DNA of 64,000 bases from an uncultured Dokdonia sp. Its GTDB lineage: Bacteria > Bacteroidota > Bacteroidia > Flavobacteriales > Flavobacteriaceae. The DNA is taken from the NCBI RefSeq assembly GCF_947496725.1, contig NZ_CANMDS010000001.1, positions 786,194 to 850,193 on the forward strand, read 5' to 3'. The stretch's first letter is position 1. Each line of letters opens with the position of its first letter. The notes below the pieces were generated by a model, which ran no database searches, was not told the origin of the DNA, and worked only from the letters and a program-made list of their open reading frames with translations. This document shows positions 52,078 through 60,829 of this stretch, piece after piece. The translations under genes were made by a program, and so were the position numbers.

Positions 52078-53942
52078 GAAAAGCCTTATTACTTTTTATT
52101 GTATTAACGACTGGTATTCTATTTGTATCCAGACTCTTTTACCTGCAAGTTTATGATACTTCTGCAGCCGTATTGTCTGAGAGTAATGCTATAAAGAAGC
52201 AGTATGAAATCCCACAACGAGGTCGTATTTATGACCGTAATGGCAAGTTATTAGTATCTAACCAGCCTTCTTACGATCTTATGGCGATACCACGTGAGGT
52301 AAAACCTTTTGACACCTTACAGCTTTGTAAGCTGCTTAATATCACAAAAGAAAAGCTTGTAAAGCAGTTAGACAAAGCACGTAAATATTCTCCTAGACAC
52401 CCCTCTGTAATTGTACCTACAATGTCTCAAGGTGAATTTGCTTACTTAGGTGAGCAAATGCGTAAGTATGAAGGCTTCTTTATACAAAAGAGATCGCTTA
52501 GAGATTATCAAGTAGATTTTGGAGCAAACTTTTTAGGCTACATACAAGAAGTTCATCAAGGCATTATAGATAAAAACCCCTATTACACCGGAGGTGATCT
52601 TATAGGTAGGCAAGGAGTTGAGCAGCAGTATGAAGATATTTTACGAGGAGAGAAAGGTATTAAGTACCTACAGAAAGACCGTTTTAATCGAGTAATAGGC
52701 CCTTACAAAGAAGGCGCACTTGACAAAGAGCCTGTAGAGGGAAAAAACATACACCTCACTATAGACGCAGAGCTACAAAAGTATGGTCAAGAACTTATGA
52801 AAGGTAAGCGAGGTGGGATAGTCGCTATTGAGCCAGCCACAGGTGAAATACTTGCCCTTATCACTGCGCCTAACTATGACCCTGCACTTATGGTAGGACG
52901 TGAACGTTCTAAAAATTATTCATTACTAGATCAAGACTCTATCGCAAAGCCACTTTATGACAGAGCACTTTTAGGAGAATATGCTCCTGGATCTCCTTTT
53001 AAAGCACTCACTGGACTTATAGCTCTTCAAGAAGATGCTATGGATATAGACGAAAAGGTATATTGCCACGGCGGTATGCGTTATGGTAGAAACAGAAACT
53101 TTGGATGCCACCATCACCGTAGCCCTGTGAGTATGATAGATGGTATTGCATACTCGTGCAATGCGTATTTTGGTACAGCATATCTTAACAGTATAAATAA
53201 ATACAACACACCACAAGAAGGTATAACAGTCTGGGAAAACCACCTCAAAAGTTTTGGACTAGGGGATTTTATGGGTTATGATTTGCCTATAGGTAAACGT
53301 GGGCTCATACCTACTGCAAAGATGTATAATAGAACCTATAATTACCCTAAAAGAAGATGGGGTGCAGCAGCAACACTATCAAACTCTATTGGTCAAGGTG
53401 AGGTACTTATGACACCTGTACAAATGGCACACTTTACAGCTACTATAGCAAATAGAGGCTGGTATTACAAACCTCATATTCTCAAAAAAATTGAAGGTAC
53501 AGATACTATCCCACAAGACTTTGCTACAAAAAAATACACTACTATAGAGCCAGAGCATTATGAGCCCATTATACAAGGTCTTAATGATGTTTATAATTAC
53601 GGAACAGCTGCTAGTTTAAAAGTACCAGGGATAGAAATATCTGGTAAAACAGGGACTGCAGAAAATTTTGCTCGCATAGATGGAGAAAAGGTACAACTTA
53701 CAGACCACTCTACGTTTGTAGCATTTGCTCCTAGAGAAAACCCCAAAATAGCCATCGCTATTTTTGTAGAAAATGGATATTGGGGCTTTAGGTACGGAGG
53801 ACGTATCGCATCACTTATGATTGAAAAATACATTAATAGAGAAGTGACTCGCAAAGACTTAGAAAACTGGATACTCACCCACTCTCTAGAAGAAGAATAT
53901 GCAAAACCATTAAGTGGAGAACCGTTTAGAATTAATTATTAA
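52074..53942 (+). CDS. mrdA: Penicillin-binding protein 2 (elongasome transpeptidase)
   Basis: 622 residues: an N-terminal membrane helix, a dimerisation/pedestal domain (IPQRGRIYDRNGKLLVSNQ) and a transpeptidase domain with active-site SPFK (SxxK, usually STFK), SCN (SxN, in GIAYSCNAYFG) and SGKTGTAEN (KTG). It cross-links peptidoglycan during cell elongation, working with RodA. Its stop overlaps the rodA start by one base (TAATG). Confidence 0.96.
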   Translation: MRKALLLFIVLTTGILFVSRLFYLQVYDTSAAVLSESNAIKKQYEIPQRGRIYDRNGKLLVSNQPSYDLMAIPREVKPFDTLQLCKLLNITKEKLVKQLDKARKYSPRHPSVIVPTMSQGEFAYLGEQMRKYEGFFIQKRSLRDYQVDFGANFLGYIQEVHQGIIDKNPYYTGGDLIGRQGVEQQYEDILRGEKGIKYLQKDRFNRVIGPYKEGALDKEPVEGKNIHLTIDAELQKYGQELMKGKRGGIVAIEPATGEILALITAPNYDPALMVGRERSKNYSLLDQDSIAKPLYDRALLGEYAPGSPFKALTGLIALQEDAMDIDEKVYCHGGMRYGRNRNFGCHHHRSPVSMIDGIAYSCNAYFGTAYLNSINKYNTPQEGITVWENHLKSFGLGDFMGYDLPIGKRGLIPTAKMYNRTYNYPKRRWGAAATLSNSIGQGEVLMTPVQMAHFTATIANRGWYYKPHILKKIEGTDTIPQDFATKKYTTIEPEHYEPIIQGLNDVYNYGTAASLKVPGIEISGKTGTAENFARIDGEKVQLTDHSTFVAFAPRENPKIAIAIFVENGYWGFRYGGRIASLMIEKYINREVTRKDLENWILTHSLEEEYAKPLSGEPFRINY

Positions 53943-55201
53943 TGGGTAAATTTTCTCGTAACGTAGGCAGTTTTGACTGGGTGCTCATTGTGCTTTATCT
54001 CGCTTTAATAAGTATAGGCTGGATAAACATCTACTCGGCGTCTTATGATGCTACGGCAGACAGCTTTTTTAGTATGGATAACCTGCATAGCAAGCAGTTA
54101 CTCTGGATACTTCTAGGCTTTTTTATCATCTCATTTATACTCTTTCTAGAGGCTAAGTTTTTTGAGCGATTCTCAAGTGTTATTTATATCGCCTCCCTGC
54201 TCTCATTATTACTTCTATTTATTTTTGGAAAAACTATTTCTGGGGCGACCAGTTGGTACAACCTTGGTTTTATGAGTTTACAACCTAGTGAGTTTGCAAA
54301 AGCCGCAACCGCACTAGCCCTTGCAAAATACCTAAGTGATATACAAACTAATATAAAAACCATACGTGATCAAGTAAGAGCACTAGCAATTATAGCGCTT
54401 CCAGCTTTGATAATTATCCCGCAACCAGACCCTGGTAGTGCACTTGTGTATGCGGCGTTTATATTCCCTTTGTACAGAGAAGGCCTTGCAGCGAGTTATC
54501 TTATACTTGGGGCATCATCCATAACCCTATTTGTCCTCACCTTATTAATAGGACCTTTATATGTAGCACTTGCCGTAATACTTATTGCTGCTTTTCTGTT
54601 TTATAGAAATAGAAAACGACGTCCGTCAAAACGTCTTTATATAGGCATTACCTTTGTGGCCTGCCTCTTTGCTTTTTCTGTAAACTACATTTTTGAAAAC
54701 ATCTTTGAGCAACGACATAGAGATCGTTTTAACATCGTACTAGGTAAAGAAGTAGATGCAAAAAGTATAGGGTATAACACACAACAAAGTGAGATTGCTA
54801 TAGGAAACGGAGGCTGGTTTGGCCGTGGTTTTTTAGAAGGCACGCAGACTAAAGGAAAGTTTGTACCAGAGCAACACACAGACTACATATTTTCTACCGT
54901 AGGTGAAGAGTGGGGCTTCTTGGGGAGTACACTAGTTATCGGGCTTTTTATCCTCCTTATCTTAAGGATAATTCAACTTTCAGAAAAACAAAAAAATGAC
55001 TTCTCTCGTATATATGGATATAGTGTTGCGGGTATATTATTTATACACTTTGTAGTAAATATAGGTATGGTGGTAGGTTTACTTCCTACTGTGGGGATAC
55101 CACTACCCTTCTTTAGTTATGGAGGTTCTGGGCTTTGGGGCTTTACGATACTATTATTCATCTTTGTAAAGCTAGATGGTAATCGAGTAAATGAGTGGTA
55201 G
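53942..55201 (+). CDS. rodA: Peptidoglycan glycosyltransferase RodA (SEDS family)
   Basis: 419 residues, about ten transmembrane helices. SEDS motifs: SGATSWYNLGFMSLQPSEFAK, IPQPDPGSALVYAAF, GGWFGRGFLEGTQTKGKFVPEQHTDYIFSTVGEEWGF (split between loops) and VGLLPTVGIPLPFFSYGGSG. It polymerises glycan strands with PBP2. Last gene of the operon; a palindrome copy and a terminator follow. Confidence 0.96.
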   Translation: MGKFSRNVGSFDWVLIVLYLALISIGWINIYSASYDATADSFFSMDNLHSKQLLWILLGFFIISFILFLEAKFFERFSSVIYIASLLSLLLLFIFGKTISGATSWYNLGFMSLQPSEFAKAATALALAKYLSDIQTNIKTIRDQVRALAIIALPALIIIPQPDPGSALVYAAFIFPLYREGLAASYLILGASSITLFVLTLLIGPLYVALAVILIAAFLFYRNRKRRPSKRLYIGITFVACLFAFSVNYIFENIFEQRHRDRFNIVLGKEVDAKSIGYNTQQSEIAIGNGGWFGRGFLEGTQTKGKFVPEQHTDYIFSTVGEEWGFLGSTLVIGLFILLILRIIQLSEKQKNDFSRIYGYSVAGILFIHFVVNIGMVVGLLPTVGIPLPFFSYGGSGLWGFTILLFIFVKLDGNRVNEW

Positions 55202-55208
55202 GTTATTC

Positions 55209-55224
55209 CGCTTTCGCGAAAGCG
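55209..55224. repeat. GCTTTCGCGAAAGC palindrome, copy 18
   Basis: Exact core at 55210-55223, 7 bases after the rodA stop and 14 bases before the terminator, so it precedes rather than replaces the terminator. Confidence 0.95.
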
Positions 55225-55238
55225 TAACTTTAATATAT

Positions 55239-55270
55239 AAAAAAAGCGAGCATCACTGCTCGCTTTTTTT
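55239..55270. terminator. Bidirectional intrinsic terminator
   Basis: AAAAAAAGCGAGCA / TGCTCGCTTTTTTT stem with a 4-base loop, between convergent rodA and the small lipoprotein gene. Confidence 0.94.
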
Positions 55271-55285
55271 ATATGCTAGATGAGA

Positions 55286-55510
55286 CTAGTTATTGTCATC
55301 ATCGCCATTATAATCATCTGTTCCTTCTATTTCCTCTTCAATTTCTTGTCCAGCATTTTCTATTGCGTCACCAGCTTCTTCAAGACCGTTTTCGATGTCT
55401 TCTCCTACTGCATCTGCAGAGTTTTCTATTTTATCTTGAGTTGTCTCTCTACAAGATACTGTTGAGAATGTAAAACCTACTAGTGCTAAAATTATAAATA
55501 CTTTTTTCAT
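55286..55510 (-). CDS. Small acidic lipoprotein
   Basis: 74 residues. Lipoprotein signal MKKVFIILALVGFTFSTVSC with Cys20, then a strongly acidic, low-complexity body (ENSADAVGEDIENGLEEAG, EIEEEIEGTDDYNGDDDNN). Similar short proteins with repeated DAIENAG-like segments are common in Bacteroidota without known function. The opposite-strand frames here are shadows. It shares the terminator with rodA. Confidence 0.7.
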   Translation of the reverse strand: MKKVFIILALVGFTFSTVSCRETTQDKIENSADAVGEDIENGLEEAGDAIENAGQEIEEEIEGTDDYNGDDDNN

Positions 55511-55648
55511 AATAATGATTGTTTATTGGTTAGAGTATAAAATTACGGCTTAAGTGTCTCGGGCTGTGTTAATGGGTAGTTACAATAAACTTATATAATT
55601 CACAATTTTAAACTTAATATCAGATACCTTTGCGCCAAAATTTAAGAC

Positions 55649-56479
55649 TTGCTAAGAGGAGTAATTTATATGCTTATTGCCGCATTCGCTTTTTCGTGGA
55701 TGAATTTACTGGCAAAATATCTTGAAGATTTTCATCCTTTGCAGGTTGTCTTTTTTAGATGTGTAGGGACATTTATTTTCATATTTCCATATATGATTAT
55801 TAAGAAGGTACCTATACTGGGAAGTAATAAACTATGGCTAAGTGCAAGAGGTTTTTTAAGCTTTGCTTCGCTTGCCTTATACTTTGTGGTTATACAACGC
55901 ATACCGCTAGGATCTGCCGTAGCACTGCGTTATACAGCACCTATTTTTAGCGCCATATTTGCATTACTATTTCTTAAAGAGAAAGTTAAAACCTGGCAAT
56001 GGGCAGCGCTTACACTCTCTGTGGTAGGTGCATTTATCCTCAAAGGGGTTGATTTTAGAATAGATACACTAAGTTTTGTTCTGGTTATTATTTCTTCTAT
56101 TCTAGTAGGTGGTGTGTTTACTATAGTGCGCTATCTAGGCTCTCGCGAGCACTATCTTACTATTATTAATTACTTTATGGTCTTTTCTATAGTAGGGAGT
56201 TTATTTTTTATACAACACTGGCGTATGCCCGTGGGTGTAGAGTGGTGGTATGTGTGTGGCATAGGTGTTTTTGGACTTTTTGGACAAATCTTTCTCACTC
56301 GCTCTTTCCAACTGGCAGACACGGCAACTGTGGCTCCTATAAAATATATGGAGCTTGTGTATGCTTTAATCTTTGGCTACTTCCTTTTTGGAGAGACGTA
56401 TGCCGGTCTTCCGGTGCTTGGTATGACTTTACTGGTACTTGGAATGCTCTGGAATGTGTGGATAAAAAGAAAGGGATAG
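55649..56479 (+). CDS. EamA/DMT family transporter
   Basis: 276 codons from a TTG (an ATG at 55670 is a shorter option; relatives begin with a KG/RG lead, so TTG is kept). Ten transmembrane helices in two EamA repeats: AAFAFSWMNLLAKYLEDFHPLQVVFFR, ALRYTAPIFSAIFALLFLKEKV and, in the second half, FLFGETYAGLPVLGMTLLVLGM. An exporter or importer of small metabolites; substrate unknown. A -7-like TACCTTTG lies at 55625-55632. A palindrome copy follows the stop. Confidence 0.85.
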   Translation: MLRGVIYMLIAAFAFSWMNLLAKYLEDFHPLQVVFFRCVGTFIFIFPYMIIKKVPILGSNKLWLSARGFLSFASLALYFVVIQRIPLGSAVALRYTAPIFSAIFALLFLKEKVKTWQWAALTLSVVGAFILKGVDFRIDTLSFVLVIISSILVGGVFTIVRYLGSREHYLTIINYFMVFSIVGSLFFIQHWRMPVGVEWWYVCGIGVFGLFGQIFLTRSFQLADTATVAPIKYMELVYALIFGYFLFGETYAGLPVLGMTLLVLGMLWNVWIKRKG

Positions 56480-56482
56480 TAG

Positions 56483-56502
56483 TACGCTTTCGCGAAAGCG
56501 TA
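56483..56502. repeat. GCTTTCGCGAAAGC palindrome, copy 19
   Basis: Exact core at 56486-56499 in a 20-base perfect palindrome, 3 bases after the EamA stop, between convergent genes. Confidence 0.95.
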
Positions 56503-56558
56503 AAAAAAAGCGAACCCTAATTAAAGAATCCGCTTTTGTTTTTAAAATATATAGATTT

Positions 56559-59420
56559 TTAATCCTTTACCGTTTGTTTTTTCTCATTGAGCAATATAGG
56601 TGTGCCATAACCTAGTTGCTCGAGTTTATCCATTTGTGTTTTCTTATCTCCTACTACGAGGTAAATCATTTTATCTGGATTAAGGTACTGCGCAGATAGT
56701 TTTTTAATTTCGGCTACTGTCATATTTTCAACTATAGACTGGCGCTCTTTTACATAATCTGGAGAGATGCCTAGGTTTGCTATATCATCTAGCATATTAA
56801 GTTTTGCTCCTATAGTTTCAAAAGCACGCGCCTGGCTTTTAAGCAAGAAACTTTTAGATACATCTAGATCATCTTCTGTAAAATTCTTTCCGTAGTTTTT
56901 TAAGATATCCTTTACGAGCGCTGTAGACTCATAGGTTACATTAGATCGAACACCACTTGAGATTGAGAAAGCACCTGGCAATGTAGAACCAGAAAAACGA
57001 GATCTAATACCATAAGTATAACCTTTTCCTTCTCTAAGCTCTTGAGTGAGCTGTGAGGCAAAGCCTCCACCACCTAGACGGTAGTTCATCATTTGAGCTG
57101 GATAAAAATTTGGATTTGTCTCTGCCATTGCTGGATACCCAAATCTCAGTACAGATTGCTTTGCATCTGGCACATCATAAAAGTATACATTAGACTGCTC
57201 TGGAGCCTGAGGAACTACTGGTGTAGGTATCACCACTTCTTTAGACTTCCAGTTATCATTAAGTCCTGCTAGAGCACTTGTAGCAACACGCTCATCTATG
57301 GCTCCTACTACTTGTAGCTTTGCTACACTAGGAGAAAGATTATTTGTATAAAACGCTTTAAGATCTTCTAGGGTTATAGACTTTACAGAGGCTGGTGTAC
57401 CTAGCGTGTTTTGTGCAAGTAAGCTGTTTTCTCCATAGATTAACTTATCAAACTCAATAGCAGCTATACTATTTGGGTTTGCCTGTTGTTGCTCAAGACG
57501 GCTCAGGGTACTTTGTTTTAAAAGGTCAAACTCTGTCTCATCCCACCTAGGCTCAAGTAAAATCTCTTGTACAAGCGCTATGGTTTTGTCATAATTTTTG
57601 GCAAGGGTATTACCTCCTATGTATACATTTTCTTTATCTGCATAGGTATAAATACTTGCACCTAGACTTTCTATTTCATTTTCTAGTTGGGCAGTTGTTT
57701 TTGTCGCAGTACCTTTCATAAGTAAATCTGCAAGTAAGTTTGAAACTCCTACTTTTTTGATATCCTCAAGCAGTAAACCACCACGTATATTCATTTGAAA
57801 TTGTACTAGCGGCACCTCGCTATTTTCTATACCATACACTTCAAGTCCAGAAGAGAGCGTTTCTTCCCACACAGTAGGAGCATTTATTTGTGGCGCGTCA
57901 CCATATGGTGGCTCCTTAGATCTATCAAAAGACGACGGCGTACGCTCATACTCTGCTGCTATACTAGCGTCAAAAGACTCCTCTGCGCCCTCTACTATTT
58001 TTTCTTCTACTACTTGTGCAAGTTGAGAATCTTCTAGCACAAGAGCTGTTTGTCCTTTAGGCACAAAACTAGTAGCAATATAGTTTTTACCTTTTATGTA
58101 GGTATCATACACGCGTTGTACATCTTCTTTTGTTACTGCGAGTATACGTTTTACATCTTCTGAAATATAACCAGGGTCACCAGCAAAAATTTCATACTGC
58201 GCTAGCTGAAATCCTTTACCTAGCACACTAGACAGACCATTATAAAACTGAGTTTCTTGACCAGCTTTAATACGATCAAGATCTTTTTGTGAGATTCCCT
58301 CTAGTTCAAATTTTGTAAAAGCTTCATTAACTCCCACAAGTACATCATCTAGATCTTTACCTGGATATGCATTTACACTTAACGCAAACTCACCAGCAAG
58401 CTCAGACCCATAATTATACATTTGTACTCCAGCAGTAAGCTGCTTGTTGTCTATAAGAATTTTATTAAAAGGAGCATTTTTACCATCTGCTAGATATGCA
58501 GATAGTACGTCTAGTGCATAAGAGTCTTTATCATAATTTGGCACCGTAGGCCAGGTCATTGTAAGTTGTGGTAGGCGAGCAAAATTATCTTCATAATATA
58601 ATCGCTTTGTTGTCTCAACCTGTACAGGTTGCTTCTCCATAGTTGGGATTTCTTCACCTCTAGGGATTTCTCCAAAATACTTTTCTACCCACTCCTTAGT
58701 CTGAGCGATATCAAAATCTCCAGCAATAGTGAGCGTTGTATTATTAGGAGTATACCAGCGATTATAAAAATCTTTTACATCTTGTAACGTAGCATTCTGC
58801 AGGTCTTCTAGCGAGCCTATTACTTGCCAATTATAAGGGTGACTTTCTGGGTATAAATTTTTCCCTACCACGTAGCGAGCGTGACCATAAGGTCTATTAT
58901 CTACAGACTGTCTTTTTTCATTTTTTACTACTTGCTTTTCTTTTGCCAGTACTGGATCTGTCACCGTATTTATGAAGTACCCAAGCTTATCTGCCTCTGC
59001 CCAAATCATTTTTTCTAAAGCATCTTTTGGTACTGTCTGAAAGTAGTTTGTACGATCACGACTTGTAGATCCATTTGCACCAGAACCACCTATGCGAGCA
59101 CTCATAGCATCTAGCCCACCTTTACCTAAGTTTTCAGATTCTAAAAATAATAAGTGTTCAAATAAATGAGCAAATCCCGTACGCCCTTCTATCTCTCTGG
59201 CAGAACCTACGTGTGCCGTAAGTGCAACTGCCACCACAGGGTCTGATGTATCTTGATGAAGTATAACAGTAAGACCATTATCTAAAGTAAACTTCTCAAA
59301 AGGAACTTCAAATTGTGAGTTTTCCGCTTTCGCGAAAGCGGTATCACCCCCACCCTCTTCTTTACAAGAAAGGGCACTTATTACTAAAAAACTTAGAGCT
59401 AAAAGACGCGTGATTTTCAT
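56559..59420 (-). CDS. M16 family zinc peptidase (two tandem units), lipoprotein
   Basis: 953 residues from ATG 59420 (an ATG at 59450 adds ten). Lipoprotein signal ending SALSC, then a palindrome-encoded TAFAKAENS. The first M16 unit has the inverted zinc motif HLFEH (about residue 92) followed by a Glu at the expected distance. The second unit is inactive in zinc binding but keeps GGGFASQLTQELREGKGYTYG, the usual R/Y motif. The halves close on a peptide chamber. Probably a periplasmic peptide-degrading enzyme. Divergent from dinB. Confidence 0.92.
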   Translation of the reverse strand: MKITRLLALSFLVISALSCKEEGGGDTAFAKAENSQFEVPFEKFTLDNGLTVILHQDTSDPVVAVALTAHVGSAREIEGRTGFAHLFEHLLFLESENLGKGGLDAMSARIGGSGANGSTSRDRTNYFQTVPKDALEKMIWAEADKLGYFINTVTDPVLAKEKQVVKNEKRQSVDNRPYGHARYVVGKNLYPESHPYNWQVIGSLEDLQNATLQDVKDFYNRWYTPNNTTLTIAGDFDIAQTKEWVEKYFGEIPRGEEIPTMEKQPVQVETTKRLYYEDNFARLPQLTMTWPTVPNYDKDSYALDVLSAYLADGKNAPFNKILIDNKQLTAGVQMYNYGSELAGEFALSVNAYPGKDLDDVLVGVNEAFTKFELEGISQKDLDRIKAGQETQFYNGLSSVLGKGFQLAQYEIFAGDPGYISEDVKRILAVTKEDVQRVYDTYIKGKNYIATSFVPKGQTALVLEDSQLAQVVEEKIVEGAEESFDASIAAEYERTPSSFDRSKEPPYGDAPQINAPTVWEETLSSGLEVYGIENSEVPLVQFQMNIRGGLLLEDIKKVGVSNLLADLLMKGTATKTTAQLENEIESLGASIYTYADKENVYIGGNTLAKNYDKTIALVQEILLEPRWDETEFDLLKQSTLSRLEQQQANPNSIAAIEFDKLIYGENSLLAQNTLGTPASVKSITLEDLKAFYTNNLSPSVAKLQVVGAIDERVATSALAGLNDNWKSKEVVIPTPVVPQAPEQSNVYFYDVPDAKQSVLRFGYPAMAETNPNFYPAQMMNYRLGGGGFASQLTQELREGKGYTYGIRSRFSGSTLPGAFSISSGVRSNVTYESTALVKDILKNYGKNFTEDDLDVSKSFLLKSQARAFETIGAKLNMLDDIANLGISPDYVKERQSIVENMTVAEIKKLSAQYLNPDKMIYLVVGDKKTQMDKLEQLGYGTPILLNEKKQTVKD
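59324..59341. repeat. GCTTTCGCGAAAGC palindrome, copy 20 (inside M16 peptidase)
   Basis: Exact core at 59326-59339, read as TAFAKAE just after the lipobox cysteine. Confidence 0.95.
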
Positions 59421-59545
59421 CAAAAAATAGATTAAAATTTGAGTATTCAAGATAGCTAAAAATTAAAGACAAGTGTAAACAGATAGTGTTAAGAGAAAAG
59501 TCAAAAATCTAAAGGCTGTTGATAACTTAAAAATTGTTCTCAATA

Positions 59546-59575
59546 CTAAAATTAGGAATATTTCCATAATTTTGG
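59546..59575. promoter_or_regulatory. Imperfect palindrome over the dinB promoter
   Basis: A 30-base imperfect palindrome with 11 of 15 pairs matched, starting CTAAAATTAGGAAT and ending CATAATTTTGG. Its right end contains TAATTTTG (59567-59574), a -7 match, 15 bases before the dinB ATG. Candidate operator of a damage-response repressor. Confidence 0.5.
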
Positions 59576-59589
59576 ATAAATTCTAAATT

Positions 59590-60810
59590 ATGCAACGCAC
59601 AATAATACATTTTGACCTAGACACTTTTTTTGTGTCTTGTGAGCGCAGGCTAGATAGTAGACTTATGGGTAAGCCTGTAATAGTAGGCGGTACAGGTGAT
59701 CGTGGTGTGGTAAGTGCTGCAAGCTATGAGGCTCGCTCTTATGGTGTGCATAGCGCGATGCCTATAAAAGCTGCAAAGCAGTTGTGCCCTAACGGTATTT
59801 ACATAAGAGGTAATGGTGGCACGTACTCAAAAATGTCTAAGGAGGTAACAGAGATTTTACAAGAAGAGCTCCCTGTGTTAGAAAAAGCAAGTGTAGATGA
59901 GTTTTATGGAGATCTCACGGGTATGGATAGATTTCATAACGCTTACAAATACTCAAAAGAGTTGAGACAGCGTGTGATGAGAGAAACAGGCTTGCCCATA
60001 TCTTTTGGAATGTCTCCTAATAAAACGGTCTCAAAAGTAGCAACTGGTGAGGCAAAACCTAATAATGAGATTAAGGTAGACCCTGGTTATGAAAAAACAT
60101 TTCTCGCTCCTTTATCTATAAAAAAGATTCCCTCTGTAGGTCAGAAAACCTTTATTCAGTTTTGTAATCTAGGAGTACGCACGGTAGATCTTGTGCAACA
60201 AATGCCTGTAGAAATGATGACAGCCGTTTTCGGTAAAAACGGACGTATTATATGGGAGCGATGTAACGGTATAGATAACAGCCCTATAATAGCATATCAC
60301 GAGCGTAAGTCTATATCTAGTGAGCGTACCTATGGGCAAGACACTACAGATGTAACAAAGCTACATACCACCATAAGTGCAATGGCAGAGAATCTTGCTT
60401 TCCAGCTTAGACGCGGTAATAAATTAACCTCTGTGGTGACTGTAAAAGTGAGGTACTCAGATTTTCAAACCTACTCAAAACAAATACGCATTCCCTATAC
60501 CGCTGCAGATCATATTTTAATCCCAAAAGCTATGGAGCTTTTTAATAAACTCTATAACAGACGGATGCTCATACGTCTTGTAGGTGTACGATTTTCTGGA
60601 CTTACAGAGGGTCATTACCAAATAGACCTTTTTGAAAACACAAACAAGACGGTAAATCTTTACAAAGCTATGGATGCCCTGAGGGATAAATATGGAGACC
60701 ACACGGTAAGACGTGCAAATACTATAGGAGATGGCTCCAGAACTATAGGTAATCAAGGCAACCCCTTTAGTGGGCAACCACCTATTCTTCTCGCTCACAG
60801 ACACCAGTAA
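59590..60810 (+). CDS. dinB: Y-family DNA polymerase IV
   Basis: 406 residues. Palm catalytic residues lie in IIHFDLDTFFVSCE (Asp at 9 and 11) and in the SVDEFYGDLTG motif. The fingers motif is VVSAASYEARSYGV, and HhH region KKIPSVGQKTF and little-finger domain RGNKLTSVVTVKVRYSDF follow. It carries out translesion synthesis without proofreading. No C-terminal beta-clamp QLxLF motif is evident; the tail ends in RTIGNQGNPFSGQPP. Followed after 19 bases by dnaE, as in mutasome operons, but no imuA-like gene is present. Confidence 0.93.
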   Translation: MQRTIIHFDLDTFFVSCERRLDSRLMGKPVIVGGTGDRGVVSAASYEARSYGVHSAMPIKAAKQLCPNGIYIRGNGGTYSKMSKEVTEILQEELPVLEKASVDEFYGDLTGMDRFHNAYKYSKELRQRVMRETGLPISFGMSPNKTVSKVATGEAKPNNEIKVDPGYEKTFLAPLSIKKIPSVGQKTFIQFCNLGVRTVDLVQQMPVEMMTAVFGKNGRIIWERCNGIDNSPIIAYHERKSISSERTYGQDTTDVTKLHTTISAMAENLAFQLRRGNKLTSVVTVKVRYSDFQTYSKQIRIPYTAADHILIPKAMELFNKLYNRRMLIRLVGVRFSGLTEGHYQIDLFENTNKTVNLYKAMDALRDKYGDHTVRRANTIGDGSRTIGNQGNPFSGQPPILLAHRHQ

Positions 60811-60829
60811 TTTTTAATCCCCACTTAAA

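Noticed and set aside
56242..56520. 92-codon frame overlapping the end of the EamA gene
   Set aside because: It is out of frame with the transporter, has no domain, and its end is read from the palindrome (RFRES).
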